This document shows positions 1 to 8,420 of a DNA stretch of 64,000 bases, piece by piece. The stretch is from a bacterium (lineage in GTDB: Bacteria; Cyanobacteriota; Sericytochromatia; S15B-MN24; UBA4093): assembly GCA_017744355.1 (NCBI GenBank), contig JAGIBK010000007.1:124001-188000 (forward strand), written 5' to 3'. Position numbers and translations under genes: made by a program. Every line of letters begins with the position of its first letter. Position 1 is the stretch's first letter. Under the pieces are notes generated by a model. The model was not told the origin of the DNA. It saw only the letters and a list, made by a program, of their open reading frames with translations, and ran no database searches.

Positions 1-1
1 G

Positions 2-340
2 TTCCGCGGCCTCAACCTCGGCGATCAGACCAACGTCGACGCCACGACCCATGGCGGCTTTTTGGTCGGCAAGGCGTTCGATCTGGGGGCCATGAGCCTC
101 GGGCTCGGCGTGTTGCTGGGCGGCGGCTGCATCATCACCGTCAGCCCGACGCTCGGCTTCTCGAACTTCGGCGCCTTCTTCGCGGGCGAGCCGCGCGTCA
201 GCTTGGGGCTCAACATGGACGAGCGCCACAGTCTCACGCTGACCGGCAGTTACCTGGCGACGACGCGCATGAGCCAGGTCTCCGGCCCGGCGGTGACGCT
301 GACCTGGTCGACCAAGTTGCCGAAGCGCTGCATGCACTGA
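2..340 (+). CDS. C-terminal end of a probable outer-membrane beta-barrel protein (5' truncated by window edge)
   Basis: The frame is open from the first bases of the window to a TGA at 338-340, giving 112 visible residues; the start lies outside the window. The fragment alternates polar and hydrophobic residues in short strands rich in Gly, Leu and Val (for example LGAMSLGLGVLLGGG and SLGLNMDERHSLTLTGSYLA), the pattern of membrane beta-strands of an outer-membrane barrel. The last residues are not the classical C-terminal aromatic, so the barrel assignment is an inference. It converges on the BTAD-family regulator with a 16-base gap. No family could be named. Confidence 0.5.
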   Translation, partial: FRGLNLGDQTNVDATTHGGFLVGKAFDLGAMSLGLGVLLGGGCIITVSPTLGFSNFGAFFAGEPRVSLGLNMDERHSLTLTGSYLATTRMSQVSGPAVTLTWSTKLPKRCMH

Positions 341-356
341 GCGGTCGGCGCCCGGC

Positions 357-2864
357 TCAGAGGGCCATGGCGCTCAGCGGCTCCATGAAGGGCCTGAGAA
401 GCTGGGAGACGATCAGCGCCTGGAACAGGAAAACGCGGGAGATCACCGGGGACAAGTAGGCCTCGATGAAGGTGCGCATGCGGGCGATGTGCGAATCGTA
501 CGCGCGGCGAGGCTCGTCGAAGGCGGCGTCCTCCAGGTCCTCGAAGAGGGCGCCGGGCGCCTCTTCGAGGGCCATCCAGTAGAAGATCCCCGCCAGCTGG
601 CGAAGCTCGGCGGCTTCGAACGCTTGCGCCTTGGCGCGCAGGGCGTCGAAGGCGTGCAGGTCGCAATGGGCGACCCGGCTCCAGTCCATCCGGTAGGTGC
701 GGCGGTTCGCGCTCAGCAATTCGTCCGCCTCGATGGGGCCCAGGACCTTGCGCAGGTCGTAGGCCAGCTTGTAGAGGGCCGAGGCGGGGTCGTAGGTGCT
801 GGATCCCTCGTAGAGCCGATCCAGCAGCTCGGCCTGCTCCAGGCCCGCCGGATTGAGGGCCAGGTGTGCCATGAGCGAGAGCGCCTTCTTGCGGGGCCAG
901 CGTAGCTCGGGGGCGTCCACCCGCCGAAAGGCGGTCTCGCCGAAGGTCGAGAGGTGGAAGAGGGGCGGCGCGGAGCGCAGGCCCAGCGTTTGCAAGACGC
1001 GCGCCTCGTTGTGCCAGAGGAAGGCTCCCTCGTCGCTCTGAAGCAGGGTCTGCGCCGCCTGAACAGCATCCTCATCGCCCTGGAGGTGCCGGACCCAGGA
1101 CCGGTAGAGGGTGGCCCGGCACCGGTTGTCGGAGACGGTCCAGGGGATCGTCCTGAGCAGCTCGGCGGCCTCGTCCAGGGCGCCCGAGAAGATTTTGGAG
1201 CGGATCCAGCTGAGCTGGACGTTCTCCCAGAAGTGCGGCCGGCTCCTGACGGTGTGGAGGGCCTCGTAGTGATCGCGGACTCGGTTGGTCTCGCCGAGCA
1301 CTCCGTGGGCCTGCATGAGCCAGAACCGTGCGATGAGGGGGACCTCGTCGCGGCTCAGCGAGTCGGCGAAGCTCAGGACCATCTCGAAGTTGCGCTTGGC
1401 GGCCTGGTACCGCCCGATGAAGAACGACCGGATCCCGAACAGGAGCAGGTAGTTGCAGAGGGCGTCCGGCTGGGCGGGCTTGAAGGCCTTGAGGGGCATG
1501 GCCAGGAGCTTGCCAAGCGGCGGCGGGCTCGCCTCGTCGAGCATCAGACCGTGCAGCGAGAGGCTGTAGGTGTAGAGCAGCTCGCGGTCGAAGCCGTAGG
1601 CCTCGCAGAGATGGATATAGCGCTCGGTGTAGCCTGGCGATCGCGCGACGTGGTGGAACTCGATCTGGTGGATGGCGAGCTGGGCGAGCGCCTGCGCGTG
1701 GTAGTAGACGGTCTGACGGTTGCCTTCGGTCGGGCAAGAGAGAACGGCCCGCATGGTCTCGGCGGCTTCGTGGGGGCTGCCGCCGAACCAGTGGTAGGTG
1801 CCGAGGCTGCAGAGCAGGCGAGCCTTGAGGGCGTGGTCGTCGGGGGATGCCTCGCGCTGGAGGGTGGCGTGGAGGTGATCGAAGGCTTCGCTATCCCTCA
1901 GGCGGGCGGCCGCGTCCATGAGGCCGAGGAGGGCCGCCTGGCGATCCGCGGGGGTCTCGGCGAGGTCCAGGGCCCGTTGGTAGCAGGCGCGCGCCTCGTC
2001 GAAGCGGTGGGCGCGCTGGCGCAGCAGGCCTTCGAGCGCCATCAGGGCGGATCGCTTGCGGCGCACGTTCGGCGGGATGCGATCCAGGATTTCGGGGAGG
2101 CGCTCCTCCTCGCGGCTGCCCCAGTGCCGGAGCCTGAAGGCCAGGATCTCGCCTTCCAGGTCGTGCCACACCTCGGCGGGAACGTCGGAGAAGGCGAGCG
2201 CTTCGTTGGCGATCGTCTGCCACGGCGCGCGCAGCCGGACCGTCCCGCCCATCTCCCTCCCGGCGAGGTTGCGCCGCACGAGCTCGTCGTCCACGGCGCA
2301 GGGAGTTCCTTCCCCGATCGCATGCAGGGTGAGCAGGCGGTTCTGGACCGCCGGCGGCAGCGCGAGCAGGTCGGCGCGCTGCGGCGCCTCGCGCCAGCGC
2401 GGGTCGTCGGCGTCGAGCCGCGCGCAGTTCGCGCGCCCGAGCTCGGGAAGCTGGTGGCGAGAGGCCACCGCGAGGGTGCCGCTCTCGGGGAAGTGCTGGA
2501 GCAGCGCCACCCAGTCGGCGGCGTCCGGCGCTCCTTCGAGCAGGTGAAAGTCGTCCAGGAAGAGCGCGAAGTCGGGGTGGGCTTCGACGATCGCAAGCGC
2601 CAGCAGCCCACCCCAGGAAGCGTCGGGCATGCGCTCGCGCAGCCGGTGGTAGCGCTCGGCGATCGCGGGCCAGCCGCCGAGGAAGCGATGGAGCAGAAAG
2701 CTCGAAACCCGGTCCTCGCGCGTGAGCTTGAGGTACTGAGCAGGGCCGGTGGCGCCCTCGCGCCAGCGGCAGAGCTGCGCGGTCTTGCCGGCGCGCGGCC
2801 CAGCGCTCAGGAGGATGGTGCGAGCGGGGGGATGAGGGGTGGAGCTTTCCATGCCTTCCATCAT
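357..2864 (-). CDS. STAND-type ATPase/TPR transcriptional activator with C-terminal DNA-binding BTAD domain
   Basis: 835 residues. The N-terminus has a Walker A-like loop (AGPRAGKT, about residues 20-27) and a Walker B-like strand (FALFLDDFHLL), followed by a long helical region with TPR-like repeats (for example ARACYQRALDLAETPADR) to about residue 600. The C-terminal quarter (about residues 635-800) resembles the winged-helix plus bacterial transcriptional activator domain (BTAD) of SARP/AfsR-type regulators: PRKKALSLMAHLALNPAGLE, then a helical BTAD with ALYKLAYDLRKVLG. This is the order of MalT/LuxR-like STAND regulators, but with an OmpR-like DNA-binding head at the C-terminus. The ligand and targets are unknown. 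The ATG at 2864 lacks a clear Shine-Dalgarno sequence; an internal ATG four codons in is an alternative. Confidence 0.8.
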   Translation of the reverse strand: MMEGMESSTPHPPARTILLSAGPRAGKTAQLCRWREGATGPAQYLKLTREDRVSSFLLHRFLGGWPAIAERYHRLRERMPDASWGGLLALAIVEAHPDFALFLDDFHLLEGAPDAADWVALLQHFPESGTLAVASRHQLPELGRANCARLDADDPRWREAPQRADLLALPPAVQNRLLTLHAIGEGTPCAVDDELVRRNLAGREMGGTVRLRAPWQTIANEALAFSDVPAEVWHDLEGEILAFRLRHWGSREEERLPEILDRIPPNVRRKRSALMALEGLLRQRAHRFDEARACYQRALDLAETPADRQAALLGLMDAAARLRDSEAFDHLHATLQREASPDDHALKARLLCSLGTYHWFGGSPHEAAETMRAVLSCPTEGNRQTVYYHAQALAQLAIHQIEFHHVARSPGYTERYIHLCEAYGFDRELLYTYSLSLHGLMLDEASPPPLGKLLAMPLKAFKPAQPDALCNYLLLFGIRSFFIGRYQAAKRNFEMVLSFADSLSRDEVPLIARFWLMQAHGVLGETNRVRDHYEALHTVRSRPHFWENVQLSWIRSKIFSGALDEAAELLRTIPWTVSDNRCRATLYRSWVRHLQGDEDAVQAAQTLLQSDEGAFLWHNEARVLQTLGLRSAPPLFHLSTFGETAFRRVDAPELRWPRKKALSLMAHLALNPAGLEQAELLDRLYEGSSTYDPASALYKLAYDLRKVLGPIEADELLSANRRTYRMDWSRVAHCDLHAFDALRAKAQAFEAAELRQLAGIFYWMALEEAPGALFEDLEDAAFDEPRRAYDSHIARMRTFIEAYLSPVISRVFLFQALIVSQLLRPFMEPLSAMAL

Positions 2865-2941
2865 ACCAAGTGACCCGGGATGGCTGCGGAAATGTGGATG
2901 ATTTGTCTACCCAACCGAACGCGCCTGGCCGGATTGGGGCG

Positions 2942-3005
2942 GTTTTCTTGATTCAAATAAAAATAATCTTTTTAAAATCAATCAATCGTTGTAAAAATAG
3001 TCAGA
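2942..3005. promoter_or_regulatory. AT-rich intergenic patch, candidate promoter region
   Basis: About 60 bases are strongly AT-rich in an otherwise GC-rich window, with runs of A and T. They lie between the divergently transcribed regulator gene (minus) and the secreted-protein gene starting at 3059. The position fits a promoter or activator-binding region for one or both genes. No convincing pair of -35 and -10 boxes could be chosen by eye. Confidence 0.35.
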
Positions 3006-3058
3006 TTCTTGGGCATGACATGGCTGTCCCCCACCTGCTCGCTGAACAGGAGGCACGC

Positions 3059-3895
3059 ATGCATCATCGCTGGAACCTTCACCTGGCCGTGGCTTTCGCA
3101 GGGCTGTTCCTTACTTGCGTGATCCCCGCGCGCGCCGCCGACCCTCAAACCAAGCGCATCACGACCCCGGAGCGCCGTGTCGACGGCGTGAATCAGGGCC
3201 AGAAGGGCTTCTGGATGGAGTACGACGAGTACGTCTACCGCTACGATCCGTGGCCCGACAATCTCAAGAAGACTTACAAGGACCTGTTCGGGACCTTGCC
3301 CAATCTCGACCACCTGATCATGCAGATCCATCACAAGGAGCGAACCCTGGAACAGGTCCTGGCTCAGTTCAAGCAGCTCAAGGGGGCGCTCGATGCGACC
3401 AACAACAACCCCTACAAGACGTCCTTCGGCGGTAACGTGACCTTCAACACCCAGTCCATCGACTTCGGGCTGGTCGACAAATACTACGGGCCCAACTGGA
3501 AAGGCGAGCACGAAGACAAGCGGCCCTTGATGGCCGCTCTCTACGCCTCGAACACGCCCATGTCGACGTACTATCCCAACTTGAGTGCAACCGGCAAAGA
3601 GGTCCAACGTCCCGTCACCGCCTCGTGCTTCATCGAGATCTCGCGCTTGGCACGGATCATCGAGATCATCGACGCGGGGATCCCCCTGCCCACGAACAGG
3701 CTCCAGGGAGCGTACTTCGGCGTCAGCACGAGTAATTCAGTGACCAATCAGATTTACAACATCGAACTCACCCGGGATAACCTGCGCGCGAGGATGGATC
3801 AGATCTTCCAGGAGGTCGGGAGGACCAACTCGAAGAAGGAGCCGCAGCGCACGAAGAGCGGGATGGGGCTGGATACCTACATCCCGGTGGATTGA
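3059..3895 (+). CDS. Secreted protein of unknown function
   Basis: 278 residues. The ATG at 3059 is chosen over longer starts because a perfect AGGAGG (3048-3053) lies 5 bases upstream and a classical signal peptide follows at once: positive start MHHRWN, hydrophobic core, and an A-R-A/A cleavage site near residue 30. The mature protein is hydrophilic, has several YY/YP pairs and only one clear Cys, and shows no domain I recognise. A central stretch (FGGNVTFNTQSIDFGLVDKY) may be beta-rich. Its 3' end is 3 bases from the end of tadC, which is transcribed convergently. A link to the divergent regulator or the pilus is only positional. Confidence 0.75.
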   Translation: MHHRWNLHLAVAFAGLFLTCVIPARAADPQTKRITTPERRVDGVNQGQKGFWMEYDEYVYRYDPWPDNLKKTYKDLFGTLPNLDHLIMQIHHKERTLEQVLAQFKQLKGALDATNNNPYKTSFGGNVTFNTQSIDFGLVDKYYGPNWKGEHEDKRPLMAALYASNTPMSTYYPNLSATGKEVQRPVTASCFIEISRLARIIEIIDAGIPLPTNRLQGAYFGVSTSNSVTNQIYNIELTRDNLRARMDQIFQEVGRTNSKKEPQRTKSGMGLDTYIPVD

Positions 3896-3898
3896 ACC

Positions 3899-4837
3899 TC
3901 AGTGCATGTTCTTGAAGGTGTCCATGATGCGCAGGATGGCCGGCCCCAGGGTGACGATGAACATGGCCGGGAAGATGAAGAACACCAGGGGGAAGAGCAT
4001 CTTGATGGGCGCCTTCATGGCGGCTTCCTGGGCGCGCTGGCGGCGCTTGTTGCGCAGGTGCAGGCTCTGGGTGCGCAGCACCTGGCCGACGCCGACGCCC
4101 AGGTGGTCGGCCTGGATCAGGGCGGCGGTGACCCCTTCCAGGTCGGTGACCCCGCAGCGGCGCGAGAGGTCGTTGAGGGCCTCGGCCCGGGTGCGGCCCA
4201 TCCGCACGTCGGTCATGTAGCGCCCGAGCTCTTCGCGGATCTCCTGGCCGTGGGCCGACTCGCGGCCGACGATCCGCAGCACCGAGCTGTCGAAGCTCAA
4301 GCCCGCCTCCACGCTGGAGGTGACCAGGTCGAGGGTGTCGGGCAGCGATCGCACCAGGGCGTCCTTGCGCTGCCGGATCCGGCCGGTGATCCACTGATCC
4401 GGCCCCATGGCCCCCACCAGGGCGATGATGGCACCCGTCATCATGGCGACCCCCGAGTTGACGCCGCTCAAGAGCCAGAAGGTGATGGCCGCTACCGCCA
4501 GGAAGAGGGCCTTGAAGGCGAGCAGGGCCTGGATGGCGTAGGGGCCGTAGAGGCCTGCCTGCTGGAGGCGCTGGACGAGGCGATCGCGCTGGCTCTTGGG
4601 GGTCAGGCGCTCACCGAGCTTGGCGAAGGCCCCCAGGCCGGGCAGGACCGCCCGCTGGAAGAACGGCTGCTCGAGGAGCTGCGCGCGGGGCATGCCCGGG
4701 GCGCCGGGGGTGTCCGCGATCGCGTCGATCCGGCGCATGGTGGCGCGCTCGCGCGGGGTGGCCAGAGAGAGGCCGACGAGCGTCGCCGCGGTGACGGCGA
4801 TGAAGGAGAGGGTGGCGGTCCAGATGGGTTGAGCCAT
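3899..4837 (-). CDS. tadC: Tad pilus inner-membrane platform protein TadC (type II secretion F family)
   Basis: 312 residues. An N-terminal membrane segment is followed by a helical cytoplasmic region, two central hydrophobic segments, the T2SSF domain (LDLVTSSVEAGLSFDSSVLR is the typical motif) and a C-terminal hydrophobic pair (FPLVFFIFPAMFIVTLGPAI). TadC and TadB form the inner-membrane platform on which the CpaF ATPase drives pilin assembly. It is the last gene of the pilus operon, 13 bases downstream of tadB. A GGGGA motif precedes the ATG. Confidence 0.92.
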   Translation of the reverse strand: MAQPIWTATLSFIAVTAATLVGLSLATPRERATMRRIDAIADTPGAPGMPRAQLLEQPFFQRAVLPGLGAFAKLGERLTPKSQRDRLVQRLQQAGLYGPYAIQALLAFKALFLAVAAITFWLLSGVNSGVAMMTGAIIALVGAMGPDQWITGRIRQRKDALVRSLPDTLDLVTSSVEAGLSFDSSVLRIVGRESAHGQEIREELGRYMTDVRMGRTRAEALNDLSRRCGVTDLEGVTAALIQADHLGVGVGQVLRTQSLHLRNKRRQRAQEAAMKAPIKMLFPLVFFIFPAMFIVTLGPAILRIMDTFKNMH

Positions 4838-4850
4838 GGTGGGATTCCCC

Positions 4851-5786
4851 TTAATACTTGATGTCGACGATCTTGTTGATGAAGTACACGCCCAAGAGCT
4901 GCGAGACGATCGCCCCGCCGATGAGCAGGTGCCCGCGCGGATCGATGAAGAGCATCTTGATGTAGTCGGGGCTGATCAAGTAGAACAGGACCGCGATGCC
5001 CGCGGGCAAGCAGGTCAGCACGATGCCCGACATGCGCCCCTGGGCGGTCATGGCCTGGACCTCGCCCGCGACCTTGATGCGGTCGCGGATGGTGTCGTGG
5101 ATGTTGTTGAGGATCTCGCTCAGGTTGCCGCCCGTTTCGCGCTGGACGATCATGGCGGCGACCACCAGCTCGATGTCCACGGTGCCGATGCGCTCGGCCA
5201 GGTTGGAGAGGGCCGTCTCGATGGGCAGGCCCCAGTTGATCTCGGAGACGGTGGTGGCGAACTCCTGGGCGATGGCGCCCGACATCTGCTTGGAGACGAT
5301 CTGGAGCGCCTGGATGAAGGAGTTGCCCGCTCGCAGGCCGTTGATGACGAGCATCAGGGCGTCGGGCAATTGCTCGTTGAGCGCCTTCATGACCTTGGAG
5401 CGCTTCTGGGCGAGCTGCAGGAAGGGCACCGCCGCGCCGAGGCCCGCGGCTGCGAGCGCGATGAGCGGATGACCGAAGACGACCCCGGCGATGGCGCCGG
5501 TGGCCAGCGAGAGCAAGGCGCAGGCACTCAAGAATTCGCTCGGCGTCCAGGCCCAGCCCACCTGGTAGAGCTGGCGATCCAGCTTGTGGGTGATCGCGAG
5601 GCCCTTGACCATGGGCTCGACGAGCGTCCCCAGGCTGCGCAGGATCCCGCCGCGCGTGCGCGGCGAGCGCGCCCCTTCGAGGTCGGCGACCCGAGCGCCG
5701 ACGGCTTCGGGAGCACCCGAGAGGGCGCCCGAGAAGGCGAAGGCCGCGACCGTCACGCCGCTGAAGATGAGCAAGAAGATCAGCAT
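4851..5786 (-). CDS. tadB: Tad pilus inner-membrane platform protein TadB (type II secretion F family)
   Basis: 311 residues. The frame is open further upstream inside cpaF, but the ATG at 5786, giving MLIFLLIFSGVTV with an immediate membrane segment, lies 2 bases after the cpaF stop and is the sensible start. The T2SSF domain is clear: LPDALMLVINGLRAGNSFIQ, INWGLPIETALSNLAERI and RETGGNLSEILNNI, followed by C-terminal membrane segments (LTCLPAGIAVLFYLISPDY). It works with TadC as the assembly platform of the Flp pilus. Order and tight spacing imply cotranscription with cpaF and tadC. Confidence 0.92.
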   Translation of the reverse strand: MLIFLLIFSGVTVAAFAFSGALSGAPEAVGARVADLEGARSPRTRGGILRSLGTLVEPMVKGLAITHKLDRQLYQVGWAWTPSEFLSACALLSLATGAIAGVVFGHPLIALAAAGLGAAVPFLQLAQKRSKVMKALNEQLPDALMLVINGLRAGNSFIQALQIVSKQMSGAIAQEFATTVSEINWGLPIETALSNLAERIGTVDIELVVAAMIVQRETGGNLSEILNNIHDTIRDRIKVAGEVQAMTAQGRMSGIVLTCLPAGIAVLFYLISPDYIKMLFIDPRGHLLIGGAIVSQLLGVYFINKIVDIKY

Positions 5787-5788
5787 GG

Positions 5789-7192
5789 CTAGCTCCAGCT
5801 TCCGGTCTGAAAGAGCTCGACGGGCAGGGGGATGCCCTTGAGCTTGAGCGCGTCCGCGCACTTGGGGCGGATGCCCGTGGGGCGATGGGCGCCGGTGATC
5901 CGGCCCTCCTCGTCCACCCCGGTGCGGGCGAACTGGTAGATCTCCTGCATCTGGAGGGTGTCGCCCTCCATGCCGACCAGCTCGGAGACGCCCAGCACCC
6001 GGCGGCTGCCGTCGCTGGCGCGGCCGATCTGGACAATCAGGTTGATGGCGCTGGCGATCTGCTCGCGGATGGCCCGCAGGGGCAAATCCATCCCCGCCAT
6101 CAGGACCATGGTCTCAAGGCGCGAGAGGGCGTCGCGGGCCGAGTTGGCGTGGATGGTGGCCAAGCTGCCCTCGTGGCCGGTGTTCATGGCCTGGAGCATC
6201 GAGAGGGCCTCGCCGCCGCGCACCTCGCCCAGGATGATTCGGTCGGGGCGCATGCGCAGGCTGTTCTTGACCAGCTCCGACTGGTCCACCCTGCCGGCTC
6301 CCTCCACGTTCGCCGGGCGGGTCTCCAGCCGGATCACGTGGTCCTGCTGGAGCTGCAGCTCGGCGGCGTCCTCGATGGTGATGAGGCGCTCGTGGTGGGG
6401 GATGAAGGCCGAGAACACGTTGAGGAGGGTGGTCTTCCCCGAGCCGGTCCCCCCCGAGATGAGGATGTTGAGCCGGGCTTCGACGCAGCCCTTGAGGAAC
6501 TCGGCCATGGCTTGGGTGAGGCTGCCGTAGTCGATCAGGGCGTCGACCTTGAGGGGGTCCTTGCGGAACTTGCGGATGGTCAGGCAGGGTCCGTCGATGG
6601 CCAGGGGCGGGATGATCGCGTTGACGCGGGAGCCGTCCGGCAGGCGCGCGTCGCACATGGGCGAGCTCTCGTCGATGCGGCGGCCGACCTTGGAGACGAT
6701 CCGGTCGATCACCCTGAGCAAGTGCCCGTCGTCCGAGAAGGCCACGTCGATCTTGGTGATGCGGCCGCCGCGCTCCACGTAGACCTTGCGCGGGTTGTTG
6801 ACCATGATTTCCGAGATGGAGTCGTCGCCCAAGAGGGGCTCGAGGGGCCCCAGCCCCAGCATGTCGTTGTAGATCTCTTCGACCAGGCGATCGCGATCGC
6901 TGCGGGCCAAGAGCCGGTGCGCCCCGCTGCCTTCGGGCGAGGCGAGGGCGGTCTCCAGGACCTCGCGGATGGCCTCCTTGATCTGCTCTGGGCTCGAGGT
7001 CTCGTCGAGGGCCTGCTGCCGCATGTTCTCGACGAGCATGCGATGCACCCGGCTCTTGAGGTCCGCGAGCGGGTCGGCCGCGCGCACGGCGATTTCGACG
7101 CTCTTGGGGGCCACGAGCGGCTTGGTGCCGCCAGTCGAGGCCTCGGGAGCCGCCGGGGCCTCTGCCTGGTTAAGTCGGTTGCGTAGGAACAT
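5789..7192 (-). CDS. cpaF: Flp pilus assembly/secretion ATPase CpaF (TadA)
   Basis: 467 residues, the usual length. An N-terminal helical domain is followed by the GSPII_E/CpaF core: IYNDMLGLGPLEPLL, Walker A GGTGSGKTT (about residue 248), an Asp box (ITIEDAAELQL), Walker B-like RPDRIILGEVRGGEAL and a His box (ATIHANSARDAL). This hexameric cytoplasmic ATPase powers pilin extrusion through TadB/TadC. GAGG sits 7 bases before the ATG. The start overlaps the end of cpaE by 23 bases, so translation of the two is probably coupled. Confidence 0.95.
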   Translation of the reverse strand: MFLRNRLNQAEAPAAPEASTGGTKPLVAPKSVEIAVRAADPLADLKSRVHRMLVENMRQQALDETSSPEQIKEAIREVLETALASPEGSGAHRLLARSDRDRLVEEIYNDMLGLGPLEPLLGDDSISEIMVNNPRKVYVERGGRITKIDVAFSDDGHLLRVIDRIVSKVGRRIDESSPMCDARLPDGSRVNAIIPPLAIDGPCLTIRKFRKDPLKVDALIDYGSLTQAMAEFLKGCVEARLNILISGGTGSGKTTLLNVFSAFIPHHERLITIEDAAELQLQQDHVIRLETRPANVEGAGRVDQSELVKNSLRMRPDRIILGEVRGGEALSMLQAMNTGHEGSLATIHANSARDALSRLETMVLMAGMDLPLRAIREQIASAINLIVQIGRASDGSRRVLGVSELVGMEGDTLQMQEIYQFARTGVDEEGRITGAHRPTGIRPKCADALKLKGIPLPVELFQTGSWS

Positions 7193-8396
7193 CGATCATC
7201 CTCCGGATGCGGGCGAACAGCTCGCTGAGCTTGCTTGCGGGCTTGACCTCGACCAGGGCCGTCTGCGGCTTGTCCTGGTAGCGCGCGGCGAAGGTCTTCA
7301 TGGCCTTGGCGAAGGCGCCCTTCGGCGCAAGCGCCACCATGGGGGTGCCGGCGTTGACGGCGGCCAGCGCCTCGTCGGGCACGTAGGGCAGCTGCTGGGT
7401 GAGCGGCCGGCGCAGGACGCGGGCGATCGCCTCGGCGTCCACCTCGCTCTTCTGGCTCCAGCCGACCAGCTCTACCTTGTCCAGGTCGATCCCGAGCTCG
7501 AGCCATAGCTTGAGGCTCTGCTGCACGTGGCGCAGGCTCGCAAGATCGGGGAAGAAGGGCATGACGATCCGGTCGGCGAGCTCCATGGCGCGCACGATGG
7601 GCTCCGAGAGGATCGGGGCGGTGTCCACCACCGTGAAGGCGAAGCGCCCCTTGAGGGTGCCGAGGACCCCCTCGACCGCCGTGCGATCGATGAGCTCGCC
7701 GTCCTCGGGGGTCGGCGCGCTCGCGAGGACCTGGAGGCCGCTCCCGTGGGCCATGAGGGCTTGGGAGACCGTCTCGGGATCGATCTGGCCGCCGAGCCGC
7801 GCGAGGTCCGAGAAGTGGGCCTGGGGCTTGAGGTTGAACAGCAGGTCCACCTCGCCGAACTGAGGCGAGAGGTCCACCAGGGCCGCGTCGCCCGTGGCCT
7901 CGAGGGCGAGGGTCAAGGCGAGGTTGGCCGAGAGCGTGGACTTCCCGGCGCCACCCTTTGGCGAGTGGACGACGATGAGCTTGCCGACCTTGGGGCGGCC
8001 GGGCTCGTTCGCGGTGCGGGCGCCCCGCATCCGCGAGAGGAAGACGTGGGACCGCTGGATGGCTTCTTTCAGGCCGGCCGCGTCAGGGACGACCTCGCGG
8101 ATACCCGCCTGCATGGCGAGCCCCAGCTCGCGCGCGTCGAGCGACGCGCCGACCAGGATCAGGCTGGCGAGCGGGTTGGCGGCGAGGATCCCGTCCACCC
8201 CGCGGATGGTCGCGTCCAGGTCGCCCATGTAGGCGATCACCACGAGATCCGGCCGCAGGGCGATCGCCGCCCCGACCCCCTCTGCGAGGGTCGGGGCCTC
8301 GCCGACTAGATCGGCGAATTGCGGGTCCTTGAGGGCGGGACGCAGCGGGTCGCGCTGGGCGTCGGCGCCGAGCAGCAGGGTACGAAGGGGGGCCAT
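7170..8396 (-). CDS. cpaE: Pilus localisation/assembly ATPase CpaE (TadZ), MinD/ParA family with receiver-like N-terminus
   Basis: 408 residues. Residues 1-120 form a receiver-like domain (PDLVVIAYMGDLDATIRGVD, then SLILVGASLD), followed by a MinD/ParA-type ATPase with deviant Walker A KGGAGKST (about residue 148), ALVDLSPQFGEVDLL and FTVVDTAPILSE. CpaE/TadZ proteins place the Tad secretion machine at the pole and work with CpaF. The order cpaC-tadG-cpaE-cpaF is the normal Tad cluster logic, except that tadG has moved inside the cluster. Confidence 0.9.
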   Translation of the reverse strand: MAPLRTLLLGADAQRDPLRPALKDPQFADLVGEAPTLAEGVGAAIALRPDLVVIAYMGDLDATIRGVDGILAANPLASLILVGASLDARELGLAMQAGIREVVPDAAGLKEAIQRSHVFLSRMRGARTANEPGRPKVGKLIVVHSPKGGAGKSTLSANLALTLALEATGDAALVDLSPQFGEVDLLFNLKPQAHFSDLARLGGQIDPETVSQALMAHGSGLQVLASAPTPEDGELIDRTAVEGVLGTLKGRFAFTVVDTAPILSEPIVRAMELADRIVMPFFPDLASLRHVQQSLKLWLELGIDLDKVELVGWSQKSEVDAEAIARVLRRPLTQQLPYVPDEALAAVNAGTPMVALAPKGAFAKAMKTFAARYQDKPQTALVEVKPASKLSELFARIRRMIDVPTQPT

Positions 8397-8420
8397 GATC
8401 GCTCCTTGCTTTGCGAGGGC

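Noticed and set aside
954-2873. 639-residue plus-strand open frame
   Set aside because: It is antisense to the STAND/BTAD regulator, has composition artefacts of GC-rich codons (repeated Gly/Val/Glu/Leu) and no recognisable motif.
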